64,000 bases of DNA, taken from the NCBI RefSeq assembly GCF_026914265.1, contig NC_069124.1, positions 24,495,989-24,559,988 of the forward strand, given 5' to 3'. Positions 37,165-50,100 of the stretch are shown here, in pieces. The DNA comes from Mya arenaria. Its lineage: Eukaryota > Mollusca > Bivalvia > Myida > Myidae. Numbering within the stretch: the stretch's first letter is position 1; each line of letters begins with the position of its first letter. The position numbers were made by a program, and so were the translations under genes. The notes under the pieces are model-generated. The model was given only the letters and a program-made list of their open reading frames with translations, made no database searches and was not told the DNA's origin.

Positions 37165-38464
37165 TGCTGTAAATATACAGTCATAATTTCTGATTGTTTT
37201 GTGGTAAATCTTAAATATTGCTATTTTACTTATTGTAAAAAGGTTTGGTTGTTGTTAAGTTCAGGTTCTATTATTTAAAAACATTAGTTTAAAAATTGAA
37301 TGATTTTTGTTAAAATCCCTTTATGAAGTATTAAATAATACAATCACGCAATTAATTTCATATAATGAAAATGTGTAATACAAACATGAAATAAGAGTCC
37401 TTGAATTTATTTAGTATTTTTGTTTTTCTTTTCATACGAAAACTGTGATCAAATTGATGTTAAAAGGCATATATGAAATGGCGATCAAATGAATACCATA
37501 TTTGCAAACAGAAGTTTTTTAACTAATAAATCTTGAAATTTAATCAAGTTTCAACTTTGTAATACTGACATTGTAAGACGGTATTTATTATTCAAGACCT
37601 TAGTGTGTTTTCTGTTATAAACTGAAATATATACTGATATAAAACTATTGTTATCCTAACGATTCAATGTATGTGTAAATATTCATAATTTAGCCGTGCT
37701 GTATATGTTATAATAGAAAAGAAAAGTTTTTTATAATGAAAAGACGCATGTGTGTACCCTGTGTAAAGGGTATCTTATTATGTAACTTTGTTTCTACTTT
37801 GATTGTCAATATTTTAAGCAACACAAACCAGTCTATTCTTACAAAATGGACATTTGATAGAAATATACTACGTTAGAAAGAACAAAAAACAAAAAAAAAT
37901 AAAGAACAATGGATGACATCACAGGCAAGTTTACCCTACACAGATAGTAGTAATACAATGATAGTTTGATAGTGTTTATATTAATTGATAAACCACGCAC
38001 TTGCTTGTATGAGGATATTTTAGTTAAATTCTAAATCAATGGATTAATTTGAAGGTAAGCGCTAAGATATCTAAGGTCAATATTTTGAAGATAAAAAAGT
38101 ATCGTACACTTGGCACCTCGGTATGATAAATATATAATTATTGTACATAAAGCAGCAAGATATTCATAAATCACTGCAGGTTAACTGTAAAGTACCAACT
38201 GTAAGTCGAAATATCATATTACTTCTTTGTTTATTTTCATTAATTTTCAGATATCTTAATCGCTATGTATAAACATTTCGACAATGATTTTGTGTAAGTT
38301 TATTTCAATAGAGCTTAACTTTTAAATAAACTCTCTATTTTGCTGGACTAAATGGCTCTATTAGCATATTCAGAATATATCGTACTTATGAGAGAATGCC
38401 TTTGATATCGATATGTGTATTGGTCACGTTCTGCTGTTAAAATATTGATTGAAGATTCAACAAA

Positions 38465-38600
38465 TATATAGAGGATATTTGTTTGGTTTACTGTAAGCTT
38501 GCAATATATTTTACCGAGTGAGCGCCGGATGTTTTATTTCACAAATGACGAAGGTGAAATATATTGCGAACTTACACTGAAAAAATTTATGAGGATATAA
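38465..38600. mobile_element. Small foldback insertion
   Basis: Inverted phrases TGTAAGCTTGCAATATATTT and its near complement AAATATATTGCGAACTTACA enclose a short spacer. The block is absent from the paralogous place in copy A (about 13125-13145). Confidence 0.5.
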
Positions 38601-39348
38601 AATGGGATAAATATAAAATTATGTCTATGAACTGCGGTGACATTTGATTTTGAAGTGAGATCAGGCAATGAAAAATATCATTTTTATACCACGGATAAAA
38701 TACTCTATAAACCCTATACAGTTGTGTGTAGAAGTTAAAAAACTAGAATCGAATTGACTACCTCATCGGCTACAACTAAAATTATCAGTCTTGCTGAACA
38801 CACCATACATCGACTTTTTAATGGGTATAGATATTCATGACATGAATGGCTTAGGCAACGCCGTTTTTTTTGTTTCTGTGATTTTTGACCAAAAACATTT
38901 ACGCGGGCGAGAATAATAATATGAATATTTTTATTTAAATTTTTCTGAAAAAACTAACAGAGCGAAGAGCGTTTTTTTTAAACCAATAAATATAATTAAA
39001 GAGTTTGTCAAACATAATTGCCCTTTAACCCTTTCACCCTTTTTTAACAATCGTGCACTTCCCTATTAGTTAATGAAAATATATGCAAGGTAAAATCAGG
39101 CAACGCAAAATTAATTTGATTTGGCCTCATGAGTGTTTATTTGATAACAATAATGAGCTTCTGGTTTTTCAAAAGTAACATGTGGTTTTATTTTATTATT
39201 GTCGCTATATCCCATACTACATTGTTTACTTATTGATTTGCCCTATACGCGCTGTTTAATCTGTTTTAAACTGATATCATATTACATACAAGTAATTAAA
39301 TAGTGATTTGGAGTTAAAAATAGAATGGGGATTTTGGTCTGACTTCAT

Positions 39349-39516
39349 CAATTAAACCAAATAAAAGATATGACATCAATTAAACCAAATAAAAGATATG
39401 ACATCAATTAAACCAAATAAAAGATATGACATAAATTAATCCAATTAAAAGATATGATATAAATTAATCCAAATAAAAGATATGACATAAATTAATCCAA
39501 ATAAAAGATATGACAA
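39349..39516. repeat. 28-bp tandem array, six copies
   Basis: The unit contains CCAAATAAAAGATATGACAT. Copy A has only one unit at the same place (about 14490-14517), so the array expanded in B after duplication. Confidence 0.85.
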
Positions 39517-41128
39517 TAGTGTTTACGATTTAAGAATACGTATGATATCATCCATACTAGTCGCTCCTATATTGAATCGGCAGTGCGCCGAATGATAAAT
39601 ATTGAATAATATCTTTTTCATTATGACAACTACTTGCAAAGCTCTTACACTGTGAATAAACAAGAAGTGCAACGAAAACACCAACGCGACCGTATATGCT
39701 AAATATCAAGGTGAATTAGTTCTCTCTGATAAAAAATTAGTGATATTTTTTCATATACTTTTTTTAATCTTAAATGCAAGATTGCCTTACCACTCGAAGG
39801 GCTGTATCACATTTCAAAAAATGAAGTTGTCAGTAAAAAGCACAGATATTTGACTGAAATATGACCATTTACCTCGACACCGAGCAGGACATGTTCGCAT
39901 GTGTGACTACGATGTAATACTCGTTTCTCCAGAGTGCCCCACAGAACGTGGCACGATATCTATATACATTTTGAAATCTGTATTCAATACGTGAAACCAA
40001 ATGTTTAAGACCCTGAGTGCCATATCAATTGATCGATAGCGTCCATTGTGTTTTTTCGCGGTTTCAAGTTAAAGGTAAACCAGTTGATTTAAGATACCCA
40101 AAATGATCGTTACATAGACGTTATATCGGAATGTAATATGTATTTAAGAAGACAAACACTCGAATATTTTTTAAACACGCGTTTATATCGGTTGTGTATA
40201 TGATATTTCATTGATTAAATGTAAATAATAAATCTTTGCATGCAGTTTTAAAGAAATAAACTATTGTTAGCCATAATGATACCCCAGCCACATTACATCG
40301 ACTTGTTCGTTCTTTTTTCTTTTCTTTTTAAATTAAACGTCTTACAACTCCTGCTGGAAACACATTTTAATGTAAGTCAGTTAGAACACATTATGCATAT
40401 TATTATATTTGAGAAGGCACACAAGCTTCGCTCGTTCCGCCCTGCTTAAACATCAAGATGTTATGATAAAGTATCTACATATTACATTTGAATTTTTGCT
40501 TAAATGTTTAAGAAAAAAAATCTGAAACGAAAGAGCTTTGTTATTAAACATCAACGCTTGACTACGTCTTGTAATTACAACATATAGTAATATCTTCTTT
40601 TTGCAGTTTTTTTTTTACTATTTGTACGTGTGTTCCTTTAAAAAGTGAGTAAGCTTAAAGATATGCTCAACATTCAGTTATTGATCAAAGTACACCCTTT
40701 AGATTAGAAATCTTTAGAAATTAGATCATTGTAAAGGATTCAGGAAGTTAAAACAAGGTTTTATTGAAAAGTGAATCAGAAATATTCATTGTAAAAATTA
40801 TACGGGCTTTCATTTTAAGCAACTTGGCACCACTTATATTAAGTTAGGTGATGATTCTTATTAGAACACAAAACAAATATTACGGATACTTATTACCACT
40901 TGTTATAGTCATATTTTGAATTATAAATCGTTACATGATATTTTTATTTAATGACTGAAACCAATATTTGCTAATGATTACTGGATTGAATTCCATGAAC
41001 AATAAACTAATGTATCAATAACAAAATACATCAGAGTCATGATAGAATATAGATAATATTATGCAATTTTTCCGTGAGTAAGTTTATTTCAGAGTAAAAT
41101 AATCATGTCAGTGAATAATAGATTAAAC

Positions 41129-44100
41129 ATGGATGCGAGTGTCAGTGATCTTCCGGGAAGTGTTTGGATTAAGGCCAGAGAAGTGTTGGACACGAATCCT
41201 GCACCAAGGAATTGGAGAGCCTTAATTGGAACTCTGGAAACATCTAACATGATTAAACAGAGATACAAAATCACGTAAGTTGATGCTACGGAATAATCTA
41301 TGAATAAACATTATGCTTTCGTTTTTTTTATTTTATTACTATTCTAATATATATATTTCTCACAATTTATTGTGTTGCCAATGCTCATACATTTCAAAAT
41401 GAAAAACAATTGCGCATAATGAAGTATTTGTAGTGCATGCTGTTTTGCCAATAGTGGCAACTTTATTAAATGAATATAATAAATACTAAACAAGAGTTTA
41501 ATACAAAGTGAATCACAGTTCAAACATCTGATCTTCTTGATGATTATGATCAACTAATGCGATTGTCTTATGATAAGCAATACATACGAGGTGACTGAAT
41601 GCATGACACAAATCTGAATCAGACTGTTAAAACAAACTGTACTATTGGCATACTTTTTCAACGGTTATATTGTTATTAATACAATTACAACCCTGTTTAG
41701 GGGTAAAGGCAAAGACCCAAACGACAATGAACTACTCTTACTAAATGGTCAAATTCCTGATTGAAAATAAAACCTAAAACTATATATAACAAAATTAACG
41801 CTGAATAATGGTAATTTTGTACACGTGAAAGCCACGTCATTTTACGCTATGGGGTTGAGCCGTTTCGATTAACCACATTCGTTTTAAAATATAACTACAT
41901 CAAGCAAAATTAACGTGTCTAATGGAAGTTGAACATTAAAAGAAGATTTTCAACTTTGTATAACCTTAGTATTATAATGTTATTAATTGGGTGATTTCAT
42001 ATTGGCCTAGTTATTTGTCCGATGTTAACTGTATTTGCCTGAGCCCGAAAGGCCGAGATGCAGTGGCCCGTTATGTAAACGTTAACACCGGTATTCTTGT
42101 CGAGAGAAACAGTATACGTCAAAAATGCTTCAAAGTGCAAATTATCACAAGCGCTGGCCAGACATTGTTCTGTCAAAACGACATAGTACCCAGCTCGCCT
42201 TAATCGATTAGCGAAAGCGGCCGAAGGACGGGAACCATCGGAAAAGGGTTGAGTGTTCCGGTGGTTCCCGTCCTTCGGCCGCTTTCGCTAATCGATTAAG
42301 GCGAGCCGGGTACTACGTCATTTTGACAGAACAATGTCTGGCTAGAACTTGTGATAATTCGCATTTTTAAGCATTTTTGTCGTATGCTGTTTCTCTCGAC
42401 AAAAATACCGGTTTAAACGTGTATATAACGGGCCACTGCATCTATGAGACAGGTATTTTGTTTGTAGCTTACGAAGAAGTTATAATTTTCAACGAGAATT
42501 GGTCTTTGTTTACATTTTCGCCAGGCGAACATTCTTCACTTGTTTCATATTACAGTATAGGGTATTTTTGAATTATGTAAAATCTGATTTTATGTGTATG
42601 GCAATGTATTATATTATTGAAACACATGTTCAAGTATGTGTAAAATATAATTTTGGCTAGTTGAAATTATTTATTGTGACTTTCATGAGCCTTTGTCATT
42701 AAGCCACTGTGATTTTGACATGCGTCCTTAAAGTGACATTGCACATACTTATGAATATAGAACTGTACATTGTAAGGAAGCATGTCTTTTCGTCTTAATT
42801 TCGTAAATCGTTTGCTAAAACGACAAATTTTTCACCTTCGTCGTCCATTTTGTCGATGTACAAAATCATAATAGTCGTAAAATCCACCAACGGTTTAAAA
42901 ACAACTATAATATCACACCGTACAAAGTGGTTTAATCATTTAATAGGTTCAAGTATTCCGTATAGAGTTATACGAAGCACAAAATTTGCAAACCGGTCGG
43001 AAAAAGGAAAACAAAATGGCTACCTTTAAAAAAAAATCAAGCATATTTCTCATATTAGGCGAGTTTTGACAGCCAATGAAAATGGCCCATTTCTCAAATC
43101 CTATATTAGGCGAGTTTTGTAGCCAATCAAAGCGGAGAAAACTCATATTAGGCGAGTTTTGTCGATATTGGTCGAGTTTGGTCGATATAGAGCGAGTTCT
43201 GTCATATATTGTCTTCAATTGTCTGGTATTGGTACAGCAATTGTCTCTGTATCACGTCAAACACGTAATAGTTGATTAATAAATAAATATAGAGATTTTG
43301 GCGTGTTTATTAGATCGATACAGTTAGCAATAATTCATTAAACATATTGCACTAAACTTCTAGCCCTCAGCAAGTCGAGCTCTGGGCTCAAGGGATCGAA
43401 AGAGAAAGTGCAGCTGGGAAACTGCTTACAGAGTTGGGCTCGCAAGGCATGACCGTCGGGGATTTGTCAGCTCTGCTGGAAGAGACAGGCATCGATACGT
43501 ATCTGCTGGGCCTCTCTAAATATGGTAAGTGGTCAACATTATATTTTGACCAATGAGAAAGCATTATCTTTCAAATATGCCGATACATTTTTTTCAGTAA
43601 TTAGGCAGTCAGCCGTTAATACTTTTAATCAGGGGACGCAGTAAATATAAACACTGACTTGCCTAGTAGCTCGTAATTTCATCCATTGATATAGACCACT
43701 AGAAGTCACCTTTCAATTGTTGTTCTAACTTTTTTTCAGAGAAAATAAGAATAACACAAAGCCCAGCGAAAGAAGTGGACATAAATGAGGGAGAGACTCT
43801 AGTGTTGGAGATAGCGGCCATGGGGAAACCACACCCAAGATTTCAGTGGTTCTTTTGTCCAGATGGGAAAAATAAGTTTAATGAATTGAAGGGATGTACC
43901 GAGAGAACACTCACAATAGCCAATGTCACGTACGACTATGCACATCAATTCCTTTCATGTCAGTAAATCAAAATGTTCAAAATATAATAAAGGCACTGGA
44001 TACATAACAGGCGTAGTTGAAAATAGGATGTTTATAAAACCTTTATTGAATAGTTTTGAAAATCTAAGGCTCAAGCCAGCATGCTAGGCCTTTTCAACTT

Positions 44101-47100
44101 TATAATAATCTACAACAGTGATTATTGTGAAAGTTTTATTATTAACCTGCTTTTCCATAAACCAAAGTGCCTATCCTGGTGGAACTTTGTTTGTCCCACT
44201 TTCATAGTAGAAAGTTACGTCCTACAATTAACAGTGCATGTAGATTAAAAACATGTTAGGTCATTAACATAACATTATTGATTTATGGTACTGTATATAA
44301 AATTAATTTCTTTACGTAAGTTAGTATATACACTTTCTCAGTAATAACGACAGGTATATATCTAGGTGCGTTATTACCTTTTTGTCTTTCTAAACAGAGC
44401 CTTTTTACCTTTCTTTGCCGTAGCTGGTACCCGGTTCCCAATCGACGAACATGGTTTTTCATGGCCTCTGAAATAAGTTTCATATTAAGAACAAAACTAA
44501 TAGAACTAACAGATTAGGTGAAGTTTTAAATTTCTGAACGTTCCTAAACTATTGCAACAATTGAAACTACATCATCTTTACAGTTCTGCTAATGCTGGTG
44601 GTTATTCGTGCCAGATCCATAACTGTTCCGATCCTCAGAAGACAAGGCTTACGAACATATCCCTCGTGATTATCAAGCCCAAACCGATTTTCGTTTCTAA
44701 GAGGCTAAACCTGCCAGGTGCCAAAAACCTTTCAAAAATGCCTCACCATCCATCACCAAGTAAGTTTTGTCTTATGTAAGGTAAACCTTGTTCCATCATG
44801 TTCCAACAAATGTTTTATATGCGGTAGACCTTTTTGTGCGGATTTTTCCTGAAGGACTGTGTGTTTACAATCAGTTTGATAAATAAATTTATCAATGGTA
44901 GAAAGTTATCAGTTAAAGTACATGAACTTAAACTTTTAACTGCCCTTTTTACTAGAATTATCGATATTTGATTAACAAAGCAAGGTGCTGGTGTACAGTT
45001 CCTACCAATATTTAGAATTTTAAGCATTGTTTACAAGCGTGTTATACAGTTCCTTCGAAAATAATAAACCAACACACAAAATTCTTAAGATGTACAATTG
45101 AGGGAACTTTTCCATGTTCATTGTTTTTATATTATTTGAAAGGGCTTTATGTGATTAGAAAGCACATGTAAATATTATATTTTAAACAAATATCACAAAC
45201 GAGTCCTTTGAACATTTGATTTCAGCTAAGATTATAACAACACTTCTAAGAGCGACAAACGTTTCCAATATGTACTTTCGGTTAATTAGTTTACGTACAA
45301 ACGAACCGGGATGGTATAGTCAGTTGTTTTTAACGGCACCTGACTAACAAGGCCTCGACGACACATTTTTTATTCTTTTAAGGCATACAGACACATCTAA
45401 AAATGTTTACCAAGATGCAGGTATATTATTTTAATTGTTCTGTTTGATGTTGCATACTGAGCAACGCAAGTCAACGCATGTTTTTCTGTATTTTATTTTA
45501 GCTCCTGTTCGTCACATAGAGCAAAATCATGGTAAGAGTTGTTTATGATCACTCTAAATGGTTTCAGTCAAAATACATCTCCCTTTTGTGGGTACCTTTT
45601 ACTTCTGTGATCACACAACCTTCCAGTAAAAAGCAACTTTAATAATTAAATAAATGAAAAACATTGGATAAAACTCTTTTCCTCTGATAATTCGACTGTT
45701 TTGATAATTTATCTTTTAACATGAAACAGGTTCATAAAAAACTAATACAACATAACACCTACATGGATGATATATTAGCATGCAACGGTCACAGACGATA
45801 TATTGACATGCAACGGTCACAGCTGATATATTAACATGCAACACCTCCATTAAATGTAGATGGTGGATACACTTGTAACATGAAACACCTACGTAAATGA
45901 TATATAAACATGCAACGATCAAAGATGATATACCAACATACAGCATCCATATTTAATGTAGTAGCGTGATGTAGAATGCCCATGCAACACTTGTATTATA
46001 TTGATATGTAAAATTATGCAATACTAATAGATAATGAATCAACATAGAACACTAATATATAATAGAGTAGCGTGTCTAGTACATAGATGATCTATACAAA
46101 TGTAACAGTCATAGATCTCCTAGTAACATGCAACAGTTAGATATATCTTATTGAGATTGTAACTCCTACAATGATGACCTTTTAATATATAACACTTACA
46201 TAGAAAGTCTAGTACCATCCAACACCTATATAGCTGGTAAAGTAATATGTAGCACCTTTCCCCTAAAAAGATGATCTAGTAACAAGTTACACATAGTTCA
46301 CGTTTCACACTTACAAAACTGATCAAGTAACGTGTACAACTCAAATATTATATATTTATTCTCATATCCTACATAGATGATAAAGTAACATGTTACAATT
46401 AGAAAGATGATCTATTAACATGTAACACTCATATATGATATATTTAAATGCAAGCTTATAAATGGTATACTAACATGTAACTATGTCTATTCATATGTGA
46501 CACCTACATAGATTATTATTTTTTAAGAAGTTTAGGTAGTCAGTACTCTATAATTAGTGTTCAATTCTTTTCTACTATTATATGTTATACTCTTGTATCA
46601 TCGGCATGGTGACCTAAATTCTTTTAAAATTAACTATTTATGTTTTCCCTGTTGCTTTTTAGCATGTTTTTCAAAGCTTGTTTAAAACGTTCTTGAATGC
46701 TCTGTTTATTTCCATGTATTTACGAATAAGTCTTTTAGATTTGTGTAAAAAGCTCACGAGAAATTGTGAAGTCCAATTGTTTTCAAGTATTCCATCATTT
46801 ATAAAAGGGAGAACAATGTTATGAAATAAATGTTGTTGTTGGTAGTTTATTGCTGGTTTTTCTTGCTCTTTTGCGTTTAGTTTACACATATTTTATTCAT
46901 CAGCGTATTAAAACAAATCATACAGACAAACAGAAAACACATGTAAAATCAAGAAAAGGATTAGAACGAAAGAATATAAGTATCTTCCATGGCCGAGAGT
47001 GTAAGATATGTTCATTCCGACCCGAGCGTAGGGTGTTTTGCGGAAACGAGGTTTACCGAGTTTCCGCAAAACACCCTGCGCGAGGGTCGGGATGAACCTA

Positions 47101-50100
47101 TCCTTAGACTCTCGGCTATGGTAGATGTTTTTTCTCCCACCTCAGTTAAACAAAATTAAGTAAAAATGTATGTTTTGCTGGAACTCTTTTGTGAGTAGTG
47201 AGAATAATTGCGTATGGATATACGATAGCACGCGGTTGTCATGGATATGCGAGCAGTGATCCAGTTAATATTAATAGTCAAATCGGTATTTTTAAATAGT
47301 TCTAAGGAGAATAAAGCATTATTTCTTAAATGGTGCTTGAAAACTTTTTTATAGTCACATTTGAAGCGAGAAATAATTAATTAGAGTTCTAAATATTACC
47401 ATAAGACAAGTCTACAAGTGCTACTGACGACAGTCTTCAACAAGGGAGGTAATTACAGTGTGGTGACCATTAAAAAAGAAGTTCCATACGGGCATTTTAT
47501 CTTCGCCCGTGGTTAAGATAAGAATATCTAGCATGGTTAAATTATTGGATCTACTTATCTAAGGTGGGAGAAAAATATATCTTAAAAAGTTCTTTTCCAA
47601 ACCTTAGCAAAAGTAAATATTTAATGACGGACAATTGTACAGCTTACAATGTAGATGACACAATGATATTGATATTGTTGAATCATATGGCAGTGTCTAA
47701 CATGATTTGGCTTTGTTTAATATTATTTAATCTTTAAAGATTTAATTCTGTTTGAGAACATAATAAGAAGGTGAAATAGGTTAAGAGAGAAGAAAGAGGG
47801 TAGCGTGGTTTAAATAAATTACTTCCATTGCCTATTCTTCACCGAGCCCTGATTGGTAGTGCTGAATATCACATGTTTTGCGTTTGGTAGTCGTAACAAA
47901 TTATTAACACTACATAGATGATCCATTTACATGTAACATCTTCATTTACGATATATTAACATGTAACATTTACATAGATGATCAATAAACATGTAAAACC
48001 TTATCATATAATGTAATATCGGGTCATTTGCATTTCAACATTACTCCGTTATCAATTTGAATTTCTTTAATCATACAGTCAAAACCAGAAAGCAAATATT
48101 TTGATAAATTCCTGCCAACTTTATTCAGTTACAAATGTATTTTATTGCATCTAATTAGTTGGCTTTCATTCCTAAAGAGTGTATACTGTTACCAATAAGT
48201 TTTACTGTTTGTTGACGTTTATGGCTATGATGCTGTTTTTCTACAAACGCTTACACAACTTATGTTATTAGGTTATTTATAAATACGAATGTACATATTT
48301 CAGAAATAAGGGTAATTTCTCATCCTACTTCTAAGGAGCTCGAGTTGGGTGAACGTGCCTTGTTTATGGTGGAGGCTCAATGTGGTTTGCCCCTCCGATA
48401 CCAGTGGATCAAGGACGGGAAAGAAATTAAGGGTAAAACATGTGATGGTATAAAATATTAATATATATATTTATACTGATAGATTGTCAAAGAAAGACAT
48501 ATGAGGTCCAGCCCCAATATTCTCAAAAAAGCTTTAGCATGCAAAGATTTTAGCCAAATGTTTTGCTTACAAAAAAAGACTTACATAAACCTGTATGGAT
48601 TATAACAAAGTAAGACTTGTTAATAAATATTTATTATAAATTTAATAATGCGTATTTGTATTCGTTATAACAGGTGCAAATAGCTTTAAGTACAAGATCT
48701 ACAACATACAAGACGCGAGTTGCCAGGGCACTTACCAGTGTGAGGTCAAGGCCATGAAAATGACAGTAGACGGACGGGTAATTCAGAGCAGTCGCGTGTT
48801 AACAAACCCCGCATTGTTGCATCTTAAGATACCATTTGTTAATCTATATAACCGTAAGCAGTTTGTGTATCTTCCCTATATTTGAAATAAAACTAAATCC
48901 ACTCATTAACCAATATTGACTTTAAAGGCATATGTTACTTAACAAAGTTTAGTATTACATTAGATTATTCGTTTGCATGTAAAGAAATCGGGATGGAAAC
49001 TTATTGAATAAATAGATATGCTAATCAAAGTTTGTAGGAAAACCGTTATCCATTATTTTGGTTTGATTACTTCATTTTTATTTTTCCAGCTCATGACAAA
49101 GTGGCTTTACTGATCGGAAACTCTGATTACCTTTCGGCAATTTCGTTAAAGGCCCCTCCAAACGACATTCGGGAAATGGCTGAAAGCCTCGTTTCAATTA
49201 ACTTCAAAGTCGTTATGTTACTGAACTTAACCAAGCCAGAAATTGAAAATGCTGTCATAGAGTTTTGTAAATTGATCGACAAAAACGTGTATGTTGTCTT
49301 CTATTTTTGTGGACATGGTTTCGAGGAAAGAGGAGTTTCTTATTTAATACCGACGGATGCCCCATCCATGCCCGCGTCAAATGAATGTGTGAATACAAGT
49401 CTTATCTTGCACAACTTCCAGAAAAAGAACCCGGCTCTGGTGTTCCTGGTACTGGATACTTGCAGAATGTCGTAAGAATACCCAAGTTTGTACTGTCTTT
49501 ATTGGTTCAATTGTTATGAAATGCACTTGTATGCTAATGCAATGGAATCAATAGGGATGATATATCAATGTGAACACCGAACTAACTAGAGATACAAACG
49601 TACGAACATGGCATACAAACGTCACAAGCACACCGCAGACACATCAAAATAGTTCATCCGATGAATGCTGGGAGTTCCGTTTTAAAACAGTCCATGAAAC
49701 TCGAGTTGATCGGAACCGGAAACTACTGGAGGCTTTATATGACGATAACCTAACACTATCATAATTCAAATAAGGGCCTGGAATATCTCATGAAAACTTG
49801 GTTACAGCAAAATGTATTTATATACACATATGTAATACTTAAGATAATGTGTCTTATGTGTAGTATGTATATTATTTTGTCATTTTAGGGGCAAAGGCAA
49901 ATCCTCAGAGCCACCAAGAAGTTTTTTCACGTCGGCGCAGAATGCAAACGTTTGCTACTGCTATGCCACGTAAGACATTTTAATTATGATTTGTTCTTTT
50001 TGTTGTGTAAAAAAGTATTGCCTTGGTGAACAAGATTGCAAAAGTGACAGTGCAGAACAGATCATGTTTTACCAGAATATGCAAATGGCAGAATATTGTA

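Larger units (their letters stand above)
37165..41128. other. 5' flank of paracaspase gene B, no gene seen
   Basis: Paralogous to 11301-16098. B-specific features are a small insertion at about 38465-38660 and the 28-bp array at 39349-39516. The empty MITE site TTAA is at 39314-39317. No exon is supported. Confidence 0.5.

Noticed and set aside
42377..42571. Small gene in intron 1 of gene B
   Set aside because: The frame starts within one arm of the foldback element and ends in flanking insertion sequence.
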